Source of the DNA: Dastarcus helophoroides
Taxonomy: Eukaryota; Arthropoda; Insecta; Coleoptera; Bothrideridae
Direction: 5' to 3'
Length of the DNA stretch: 64,000 nt
NCBI GenBank assembly: GCA_028583605.1
Contig: CM053327.1
Span: 46,464,010 to 46,528,009, forward strand
Shown here: positions 56,974 to 64,000 of the stretch, in pieces
Layout: each line of letters begins with the position of its first letter
How positions within the stretch are numbered: the first letter of the stretch is position 1
Notes under the pieces: generated by a model
What the model was told of the DNA's origin: nothing
Seen by the model: only the letters and a program-made list of their open reading frames with translations
Databases searched by the model: none
Made by a program: the position numbers and the translations under genes

Positions 56974-57018
56974 TGTTCCTGAAGAAGTCCCCTACGATGG
57001 TGGGCGAAACGTCGAACA
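56974..57018 (+). ncRNA. Hammerhead-like ribozyme candidate, family G
   Basis: TGTTC, CTGAAGA, A, GTCC, loop, GGGC (one G-U pair), GAA, ACGT, C, GAACA. It lies in intron 1 of the Gly-rich gene on the same strand. The copy's tail CTGGAAGAAGTATATCCTGT follows. Confidence 0.5.
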
Positions 57019-57302
57019 CTTTTAGTAGTTCTTTGATACGGTCCAACCCTGGAAGAAGTATATCCTGTATTGGTTTGTAATTTAGAGGAATTTATAACTT
57101 ATATGTTTCGAAAGTTTTATTTTCACGTTATTCACTCGATTAGTTTCATTTTTTGTCTTTAAACAATCTGAAACATATGTGGGAAGAAATAGGCGATCGA
57201 AATTACCACTGAATACTATGGTATCATAAATAGTGGCTACAATAATATTAAATTCTAGTACTGCATCACGGTGGTTGCAATAATTATCCTTGTTTGCTCT
57301 AG

Positions 57303-57506
57303 ACACAAAATGAACGAATATTTATGCAGAGGTTTCGTTGCTGAACAAATTGTAAACGAAATGACTTCGTCGCGTATCAAAAGAATGGGGGCTGTCACCC
57401 ACACTCCAGGAATGTCCCCATTTTTAACAGCAAGAAGCCCTGGAGCACTGAAAAATAACCTATTGGGTGACGAGGGGTCCTCCAGTTACAAAGACTGGCT
57501 TACCAA
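57303..57506 (+). CDS. Exon 2 of the secreted/membrane Gly-rich protein
   Basis: The acceptor TTTGCTCTAG precedes ACACAAAATG. The first A completes the Arg codon left open at 44454. The exon encodes residues 80-148, starting HKMNEYLCRG. RIKR at residues 104-107 fits the furin-type R-x-K-R site and is followed by MGAVTHTPGMSPFLTARSPG. Ser/Gly/Asp residues precede YKDWLT at the end. The donor is AA before GTGAGT (57507), and the split codon AA-A gives Lys. The length of 204 nt is a multiple of three, so skipping the exon would keep the frame. No domain family is recognised. Confidence 0.72.
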
Positions 57507-57914
57507 GTGAGTAGTTAATTCGCGAATTTTGTATCTGCTTAAGCAGCTGACTAGGCTTGACAATTTTTACTACTGTGTTCCAATTTTATTTAATAAATGT
57601 TTTTTTAAGCAGCTTTTTTTGAACAGCTTTTTTTTTAAACAGTTTTTTTAAACAGATTTTATTAAACAGTTTTTTTTTATGTTTGATGGAACGGACTGGT
57701 CCTTGATTGATAACGAAGGCTTCCACGGCCAGTGCAGTCAGTACAGGATATACTTCTTCGGGGATTGGACCGTGTCAAAGAACTACTACTTTGACATTTC
57801 GCCCACCATCGTACAGGGCTTCTTCAGGAACAAAGAAAAGAAAAAAGTGAAAAAAGGAATTCTTTCATTTTTGCATATTCCTTCATATTCCCCTTTTCAT
57901 TTTTTTCTTTTCTT

Positions 57915-57961
57915 TGTTTCTGAAGAAGCCCGCTACGATGGTGGGCGAAACGTGTCGAACA
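57915..57961 (+). ncRNA. Hammerhead-like ribozyme candidate, array unit 1
   Basis: TGTTT, CTGAAGA, A, GCCC, loop, GGGC, GAA, ACGTGT, C, GAACA. All core positions agree with CUGANGA and GAAA, and GUC precedes the predicted cleavage site. Confidence 0.5.
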
Positions 57962-58128
57962 CTTTTAGTAGTTCTTTGACACGGTCCAATCCCGGAAGAA
58001 GTATATCCTGTATTGACTCTAGCTGTGGAAGCCTTCGTTATCAACAAAGAAAAGAAAAAAATGAAAAGAGGAATTCTTTCATTTTTGCACATTCCCTCAT
58101 ATTCCTCTTTTTAATTTTTTCTTTTCTT

Positions 58129-58173
58129 TGTTTCTGAAGAAGCCCCCTACGATGGTGGGCGAAACATCGAACA
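58129..58173 (+). ncRNA. Hammerhead-like ribozyme candidate, array unit 2
   Basis: TGTTT, CTGAAGA, A, GCCC, loop, GGGC, GAA, ACAT, C, GAACA. Stem III is changed (ACAT), but A-T still pairs and AUC is a permitted triplet. Confidence 0.45.
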
Positions 58174-58340
58174 CCTTTAGTAGTTCTTTGACATGGTCCA
58201 ATCCCGGAAGAAGTATATCCTATACTGACTCTAGCCGTGGAAGCCTTCGTTATCAACAAAGAAAGGAAAATATTGAAAATAGGAATTTTTTCATTTTGGC
58301 ACATTCCCTCATATTCCTCTTTTTAATTTTTTCGTTTCTT

Positions 58341-58385
58341 TGTTCCCGAAGAAGCCCCCTACGATGGTGGGCGAAATGTCGAACA
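58341..58385 (+). ncRNA. Hammerhead-like block, array unit 3, core mutated
   Basis: TGTTC, CCGAAGA (U4 changed to C), A, GCCC, loop, GGGC, GAA, ATGT, C, GAACA. The U4 change should impair cleavage. Confidence 0.4.
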
Positions 58386-58490
58386 CTTTTAGTAGTTCTT
58401 TGACATGGTCCAATCCCCCAAGCAGTATATCCTGTACTGGTCCTTGGTTATCTTTAAAAATTGAAATACAGAACTCGTCCCCTGTTATTT

Positions 58491-58531
58491 CCCTCTGAAG
58501 ATGACAGCTTGGCCGTCGAAACACGTTAGAG
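58491..58531 (+). ncRNA. Hammerhead-like ribozyme candidate, family C
   Basis: CCCT, CTGAAGA, T, GACAGC, TTG, GCCGTC (one mismatch), GAA, ACACGT, T, AGAG. Core bases are intact, stem I has one mismatch. Confidence 0.4.
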
Positions 58532-58786
58532 CAACCGTTGTTGTGTTTTTTAATCTTTCTTGGCTTCAGGGGACAAGTTTTGTATTTCAATTTTTGAAAA
58601 TAAGCAAGGACCAGTTCATTTCATCAACAAAGTTGATTGGATATTCTCTGTATTTTCTTTGCGACGTTTCGTTAATTTCATTCCTACTGATTGGCATTTT
58701 CTTCGCCAATTGGGGCAATCTATAAAAGATTGACATTCCTTAACATTCCTTAGCTTAACTGTTAATGGTTCCAATACAATTTGTAG

Positions 58787-59205
58787 AAGTACAACACTAG
58801 AGGATATTTATCGTCATTACGATCACATGCAGAACAGAATAGACGAACATGGTTACGATGAAGAAGATAAAGATGATGATTTAAATGAAGAGTACGATGG
58901 ACACGTAACTGGTTACACTTACCAGCATCATGGTGGTCCTCCTCCCAAGCTTGGACACAGCGGTGGTGGATATTATCCATATCCAGCTAGTCAGGGAGGA
59001 TACGGTGGAGGCTACACTGGTGGCGGTGGAGGCCACAGCGGCGGCGGTGGAGGCCACAGCGGTGGCGGTGGAGGCTATGGCGGCGGTGGAGGCTATAGCG
59101 GAGGTGGTGGAGGCTACGGCGGAGGAGGTGGTAGCAGCTACACCTCCAATGGGCATAGCGGATACGGAGGATCAGTCGGTTCTTATGGAGGATCATCGGG
59201 ACATG
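58787..59205 (+). CDS. Exon 3 of the Gly-rich protein: acidic and glycine-rich region
   Basis: The acceptor ACAATTTGTAG precedes AAGTACAAC. The first A completes Lys148. Residues 149-200 run STTLEDIYRHYDHMQNRIDE and then an acidic DEEDKDDD stretch and YTYQHHGGPPP. From about residue 204 to 287 the sequence is mostly Gly with Tyr, Ser and His, in GGGGGHS and GGGGGY repeats built from a GGCGGTGGAGGC-type DNA repeat. The donor is GGACATG before GTGCGT (59206), with one base carried. Such Gly/Tyr-rich tracts occur in extracellular matrix and cuticle proteins, but with the membrane helix of exon 4 a structural surface protein is equally possible. Frames in the other phases (58930-59340 and minus strand) are shadows. 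Confidence 0.82.
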
Positions 59206-59928
59206 GTGCGTTTCATCATCTTAATAGAGGCCTTTACACTTTTACTCTTTGGCGCTGGTTTAGCGCGCTCCGTTTCGATTGCGCGCGAAAAAAGCGTCAA
59301 TAAAAATGCAAAATGGTCACCTGAGAAAAGAATGAGTTAAAATACCATGAATTGATTCAAGGTAAAAGATCGCGAGCGTATGGAATGTAGCATTCCTAAT
59401 AACGAACTTCTGTAACGCCACGTTCTTTGCATATCGCTTGGAACGTGCGATTGGCGCGTCCTGACAAGATCACGCGAAAAGACTGTAAGAAGGCGTATGC
59501 ATTGTTGGCGATGGCCATAGTTTCTCTATGGGCCATTAGGTGGCAGTACTAAGAATCACTTGCTTGACGTCTGTGAATGTTTTAGTACTTACTTGTCGGA
59601 ACATTTGTTAGCATTCGAGTTGGATATATCAAACTGACGAGATCTAACAAGATCGATACCGTCGGACTTGTCGGAACATTTGTTTGGTTTCTCCAAACTT
59701 CGAATCTAATAAATGTTCACACCTATTGGCCTCTGTGCATTAGAATCCTTGTAAGAAGGTGGTTCATCGCCATCTATCTTTGTTTCCGCATCCTACTCGC
59801 AGTGCTTTGAATGGGGTTACCCTTTGCGAGTGGATTAAACTTAAAAAAAAAGTGTAAAGGAGCCTTAATAAAACAATTGTGCTTTATTTTCAACTTTTGC
59901 AACAAATGTAACGTACTTTGCTTTTAAG
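59206..59928 (+). other. Intron 3 of the Gly-rich gene, with a family-T fragment
   Basis: Donor GTGCGT, acceptor TTGCTTTTAAG. A fold-back family-T segment (ATTAGGTGGCAGTACTAAGA to GCATTAGAATCCTTGT) occupies about 59530-59752. A dispersed CGAGTGGATTAAACTTA repeat follows near 59835, shared with 5268. Confidence 0.65.
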
Positions 59929-60101
59929 GTCACGCTGATTATGGAGGAAGTAACGAATATAACCACGTGCCTAAATACCATGGAGACGGTGGTGATGACA
60001 AACACGACCTAAGTGACCTATTTGATATTGCTTTGACTGCACTCGCTTATTTATCATTCGGAATGTTCATCATCCATGTAATAATGTGCATCACTATGAC
60101 G
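59929..60101 (+). CDS. Exon 4 of the Gly-rich protein: hydrophobic helix
   Basis: The acceptor TTTTAAG precedes GTCACGCTG. GT completes Gly288 from the previous exon. It encodes HADYGGSNEYNHVPKYHGDG, then DDKHDLSDLFDIALTALAYL and SFGMFIIHVIMCITMT. A strongly hydrophobic segment spans about residues 319-343 and could be a membrane helix; this DLFDIALTALA-type segment resembles one I associate with uncharacterised insect proteins. The likely donor is ACG before GTAATT (60102), in phase 0. If it is not used, translation stops at 60149 after 15 more residues. I could not find the next exon with confidence; it may lie beyond 64000. Confidence 0.72.
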
Positions 60102-60309
60102 GTAATTTATACTTCTTCATTATTCTTCTTATTAAATTCTTCTTATTAAATTCTTCAACTAAAAAATAGTCAATTGCAAAAAAAACTAAATTTATTTACA
60201 AAAATGTGTTCAGCATTTCGAGTTGAGTTCCTATTTTTAGTAATTTTGTAGTCCTGAGATTGTAAAATGGTCTTAAAATGCGAGTTCAGCGCTTTAGTTA
60301 AAATGGCAA

Positions 60310-60600
60310 CCAATTCCTATGCAAGTAGAATGCAACCTAAACTACAAATTCATGCAACCCTCCAGGCGGCGTGTGTAGTTGCGAATCATAGGTAGCTGAA
60401 CTACCAACAGTTGAAACACTGCCACTTAGCGAAGCGGTTGCTCTCTAGGAAAGTTCCCAGAAGACAAGGATTCTAATGCACAGACCAATAGGTTTGAATA
60501 TTTATTAGATTCGAAGTTTGATTCGGTATTTGGTTTCCACCAATTTCGAATCTAATAAATGTTCAAACTTATTGGTCTGTGCATTATACAGGATCGGCCA
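60310..60600. mobile_element. Fold-back family T element
   Basis: The left arm runs AGAATGCAACCTAAACTAC, CCTCCAGGCGGCGTG, GAATCATAGGTAGCTGAACT, AACTACCAACAGTTGAAAC, GAAGCGGTTGCTCTCTAGG, GATTCTAATGCACAGACC. The inverted right arm has CGAATCTAATAAATGTTC and TTATTGGTCTGTGCATTA. The same family is at 49.7-50.0, 50.9-51.3, 52.5-52.9, 53.1-53.4, 54.2-54.4, 55.2-55.4, 56.2-56.7 and 59.5-59.8 kb. Confidence 0.8.
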
Positions 60601-60975
60601 GTACACTATTTCGGTCTGCTTGCCAATGAGAACGACAAAGCAAACTTCTGATTTGAGGCAAGACGGAAAGAGAAACTAAATCGGCAGAGATGCCACATGG
60701 TAATTCATTTATGTGTATCTCCTTCATTATGACCGGGATAAATCGCTTCAGCGCTTCTTCGATTCAACAATTGGGAGAATGATAAGGGTACATGTGTAGC
60801 GCACATGTCACCTGGCATCGATTGGCATTATTTCTACATGGACTTACGACTGGACCGAATCTGCATTAAATAAATCATCCTCTAGTAATCCGTCCGTCGC
60901 GGGCGTAAGGAGCATACAACGCATACGGGCGGCACTATCGAGGAGGCGGCAATAGGCATGTAGTCGGGGATTTAA
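60601..60975. other. Unique, more GC-rich interval, no gene established
   Basis: It is not obviously repetitive. CGTCCGTCGCGGGCGTAAGG and CGGGCGGCACTATCGAGGAG are unusually GC-rich for the window. A short frame after TTATACAG (60593) reads DRPVHYFGLLANENDKANF and a stop, but I do not trust it as a terminal exon. Confidence 0.35.
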
Positions 60976-63660
60976 TCCAAATTAAAAATACTTCAAAATC
61001 GAATTTTCCGAACTTTTAAACTCAAATATTTCATATTGTTCCTTAAATTGTGACAGTAATCCGAAAATGTTAGTCAAAAATTTGCGGAAAAAACCGAAGT
61101 TTCTAGTTTTTTCAGTTAACACTCAAAAAAAAGTAGAACTTCAAAAAAAATTTTAAAATCTCTTGAAAAAAAAACGAAGTTTCGAGTTTATGCCAACAAT
61201 TTAAGAGAAAAAGTAAAAATTTAAAATAAGAACTCGAAATTTTGTGAAAAAAAATTTGTAAAATTTTAAAAATAAAGGAAAAATCTCCCCAAAAAGACAA
61301 ACTAGCTTATAAATTTAGTTTTCTTGAAGATAATAAAAAAGTATAAATTTAATACTTAGAATTTAGGAAATAACTTCCAGCAAAAAAAAAGAAATTTTTA
61401 GCAAAATGTTTGGATGAAACTCGACAAAAAAGTAAAACATTAAAAAAAAATATTTTAAAAATGTTCGGCACTTTGAGAATAAAATTGAAGATTAATCGCG
61501 AGTCCAACCGCTACTTCGATACACGCTTCGCTATCGGCCAAAAAAAAGTGTTTTCATTAATTTTACATAAAATAGGCCATTTGTTAATTTATAAGGTTTC
61601 TAAAAATGTGTAAATTCGAAGACTGGTAATTAGTAAATTGTTAAACAAAAGCTACTAACTAAATTCCTTATGTGGAGATCTTATGGCAAGATTAAGTTGT
61701 ATACTAATAGGAAATCTTGCAATGTTTTTAACTGTCATAACATTATAATTTAGATATTAAATATACTATCTAAACTATTAAGAAATTTAATTTTTGTTAG
61801 GTTTTTCATGGTTTAAAAAATTAATAATTACCAGATTGATTATAACAATTATAAATATCGCAAAATTACAATAATATTAAGTATAGTTGCCATAAAACCT
61901 TAGCGAAGGAAAAAAAACATATTAGCAACTTTAATAATTATTATTCTACTTGGAGTCTAAACGAAAAATCTAAAACTTTATGTAAATCATTTTTTCCAGC
62001 AGATTTTTTTTCTTTTACAGTTTTAGATGATTTGGTCAATTTGTGAAATTTTTGAATTAATATTTAATAACATAATAAAAAAGAATTTTACTTGCTTTGT
62101 TTTTGAAATAATTGCGAAAAACTGGACTGTTTTTTTCAAATCTTTAATTGTTAATAACAGCGGCAATTGTTTATGTGTCGATATTTAGATCCAAAAATTC
62201 GGACTTTTTTCTCAAAATAAAAAACTATAAATTTCCAGAAAAGATAAAACTTCGAAGAAAATAATTAAAATTAAGCAACATTAGTCGAATAATGTTGTAT
62301 AAAATTTTACTTTTTTCTTTGAAATTTGAAGTCTTAATTTCAGATTTTAAAACTGATATTTATCGAATTTAAATACAAACTTTGGTTGCTATTTCTGCAA
62401 CTTTGAATTTTTAAAGGGATCATTTTGTAAAGAAAGAAAAAATCTGAGACAAATACACCATTCGTTGAAAATTCAAAAATGTTTAAACAAATTTCTGGAG
62501 TTGAGAAATTTGAGTTTAGACTGAAAATTTTAACAAAAAAAAGTGTAATTTTCGAGAAAGCATACTTTTTTAAAATATAAATATTCTAGACATTACGAAT
62601 TTTTTCTGAAATTTCATAAGTTATTTAAATTTAAAGATTTTTATTTTTTGACTTAAAATTTTGACCTTTAATTCAAATTTCTGGAAAAAAAAAGGTTGAA
62701 TTTAGAAGTCAAAATTTAAACTTTGCATTTCTTAAAATCCAAACTCCAAATTAAAAACAAAACAAAAATATTACATTTCAATCAAGAAAACACTCAACAT
62801 TTAGACATTTTTTGGGGTGAAATTGTGAACTTTTTTGGAAATTCTTTTTTTTTTCTCGAAATTTGAACATTAAATTAAAAATGAATTATGAATTTTCGAC
62901 TTTAAAGACGAATTTTTTTCAATTTTTAAACTCAATTTTTCAATGTTGTTGCAATTTTAAAATTGCGACAAATATGAGAAAGTGTTACTTTAAAAATGTG
63001 AGAAAAAATTTGAAATTTTGATAAGAAAGTTTCTGAAAAAATGAAAATTTTGGAAAAATTTTAAATCTTATAAAAATAAAAAACCAGAGATTTAGAGTTA
63101 AAACTATTATAATTTTAATATTTTGAGAATACATTTCAAATTCTTTAAGGCACTTTTACTTTCTTATAAAATTCCTAATTAGTTACTTCAAATTTTATTT
63201 ACTTATTTTTTTACTTCAATTTTATATTTCAAAGTCGATTTTTTACATTAAATTCAAACTTTTAATCTTGTTCTTGAAATTCGTTAAGAATGGTTTCTGA
63301 AATTTCGATTTTCAATTCGAATTTCCGAATTTTAAGTCAAACTTTCAAAAATAAGTTAGATTTTTGAATTCAATCATTTTTTTAAATGAAAATTAAAATT
63401 TTAATTAGTTTAAATGATCGTCTTGACATTTTAAGAAAAAAAATGAGATTGCGAAAAAAGTCTACATTTTAAGGTCATAATTTTAGAAAAGAGTAGAATT
63501 TCGAATATAAACTCGAAATGCGGACGCATGGGTTCTCATAATTTGATAAGAGATTCGGTCGAACAGTATTAAATTTATTGAATCGTCCAACAATTTCCAC
63601 TCTTAACCATCTTCTTACAGAATTCGAGTAATTAATTTGTCTTTACACATCCAGCTGACC
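60976..63660. other. AT-rich low-complexity DNA, no gene recognised
   Basis: Words such as AAATTTTGAAA and TTCGA are present, but I see no regular period. Frames at 61112-61300 and 61410-61613 show only composition bias. Confidence 0.5.
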
Positions 63661-63688
63661 GAAATTATGATGTATTGGCCAACTCGGG

Positions 63689-64000
63689 ATGTTATTGTTA
63701 TTCGATTCAGAAGAAAAAGTGCTAATTATTAAGTGGTATTTAACCTCCCAGAGCGGTGAAGAAGTCGTTGGGCGATTCGCTTTTTCCTACGAAGATCGAC
63801 CAATACCTGATGCAAAGGCGGTGTTAAATATCGTCCACAAATTTGAAAAATCGGGATGCATAACAGGTTGTAATAATAAGTGTTGTTTGGAAGCGCGTCA
63901 ACCTGAATGTGACAGGCCATTATCCGACGAAAGAATGGCTAAGGAGTTAGCTGTATTGCATTTGTCGAAGCAAAATGAACCTTGTTCTAGTGAACAGATC
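63689..64000 (+). CDS. Transposase-like helix-turn-helix protein, 5' part
   Basis: The frame is open from the ATG at 63689 (in-frame TGA at 63668) to the window end, 104 codons without a stop. The translation has SEEKVLIIKWYLTSQSGEEV, then GRFAFSYEDRPIPDAKAVLN, IVHKFEKSGCITG, a Cys-rich linker (CNNKCCLEARQPEC) and DRPLSDERMAKELAVL followed by CSSEQI. This layout (a KxxIIKWY helix, a RF...Y.DRP.P line, VLNIVHKFEKSG, then GRP-like DRPLSDE) fits the N-terminal DNA-binding region of mariner/DUF4817-type transposon proteins in arthropods. The extra Cys pairs are odd. It may be a transposon, a domesticated gene, or one exon of a larger gene; the catalytic part is outside the window. The minus-strand frame 63729-63920 is a shadow. 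Confidence 0.6.
   Translation, partial: MLLLFDSEEKVLIIKWYLTSQSGEEVVGRFAFSYEDRPIPDAKAVLNIVHKFEKSGCITGCNNKCCLEARQPECDRPLSDERMAKELAVLHLSKQNEPCSSEQI

Larger units (their letters stand above)
44455..57302 (+). other. Intron 1 of the Gly-rich protein gene, 12.8 kb
   Basis: Donor GTAAGC, acceptor TTGTTTGCTCTAG; the phase agrees on both sides. The intron is filled with TTTCGA repeats, hAT-like DNA, interstitial TTAGG arrays, a 3 x 1009-bp tandem repeat and one plus-strand hammerhead-like block. Its extent is inferred from exon phase and shared coding character, not from a transcript. Confidence 0.6.
57690..58640 (+). mobile_element. Composite family G + C element with ~210-bp tandem monomers
   Basis: It begins GATGGAACGGACTGGTCCTT and ends CAAGGACCAGTTCATT, so the outer ends are family-C-type inverted repeats. 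Inside are one inverted family-G unit (about 57715-57835), three direct family-G units with cores at 57920, 58134 and 58346 (spacing 214 and about 212 bp) and a family-C centre at 58491. Each monomer runs core, TTTTAGTAGTTCTTTGACA, GGTCCAATCCCGGAAG, GTGGAAGCCTTCGTTATC, AAAGAAAAG and back to the core. Frames at 57679-58403 are repeat translations. It lies wholly in intron 2. Confidence 0.85.

Noticed and set aside
57679..58403. Frames of 90-150 codons across the family-G array
   Set aside because: They contain only repeat translations (SFLHIP, FLFFVSEEAP, RNVSNTFSS) that recur at 43.5 kb.
60593..60655. Terminal exon of the Gly-rich gene (DRPVHYFGLLANENDKANF then stop)
   Set aside because: The phase would fit, but the acceptor lies in a family-T repeat and the sequence has no link to the protein before it.

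Overview
This window looks like a piece of a nuclear genome from an insect, probably not a fly. It is AT-rich. It has split genes with GT-AG introns, hAT-type transposons with 8-bp target duplications, a tRNA-derived SINE head and long interstitial arrays of TTAGG, the ancestral insect telomere repeat that Diptera have lost. Most of the 64 kb is satellite and transposon DNA, and nearly all long open frames in it are by-products of tandem repeats. I ran no searches; family assignments come from motifs read by eye.

Layout. 1-4.7 kb: a satellite packed with TGACCTTGA (reverse complement TCAAGGTCA). 7.7-8.3 kb: two minus-strand exons of a probable transcription-factor gene with an engrailed-homology-1-like motif. 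8.8-11.0 kb: ~150-bp tandem repeat. 11.6-15.5 kb: (TCTAG)n satellite. 15.6-26.3 kb: TTTCGA-rich DNA with ~0.67-kb tandem units. 27.1-28.3 kb: (TATATAG)n. 29.0-35.4 kb: ~172-bp satellite. 36.3-43.2 kb: a transposon graveyard holding a cathepsin L pseudogene and a duplicated promoter-like segment.

From 44.2 to 60.1 kb lies one convincing plus-strand gene. Its four exons keep phase across three introns and encode a secreted or membrane protein: signal peptide, RIKR processing-type site, acidic stretch, glycine-rich block and a C-terminal hydrophobic helix. Intron 1 is 12.8 kb and holds TTTCGA repeats, a hAT element, a tripled segment carrying the TTAGG arrays and a 3 x 1009-bp tandem repeat. At the right edge (63.7 kb to the end) is the N-terminal part of a transposase-like helix-turn-helix protein.

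The most interesting signal is in two families of fold-back repeats. Both carry a block that fits the hammerhead ribozyme core: CTGAAGA, hairpin, GAAA, a minimal stem III, a cleavable triplet, and a stem I that closes the structure. One family forms a direct tandem array with ~210-bp monomers in intron 2 of the plus-strand gene (57.9-58.4 kb) and a shorter set at 43.5-43.9 kb. This resembles animal retrozymes or Penelope-associated hammerheads. Second in interest are the nuclear-receptor-site satellite at the left edge and the tandemly duplicated interstitial telomere arrays.
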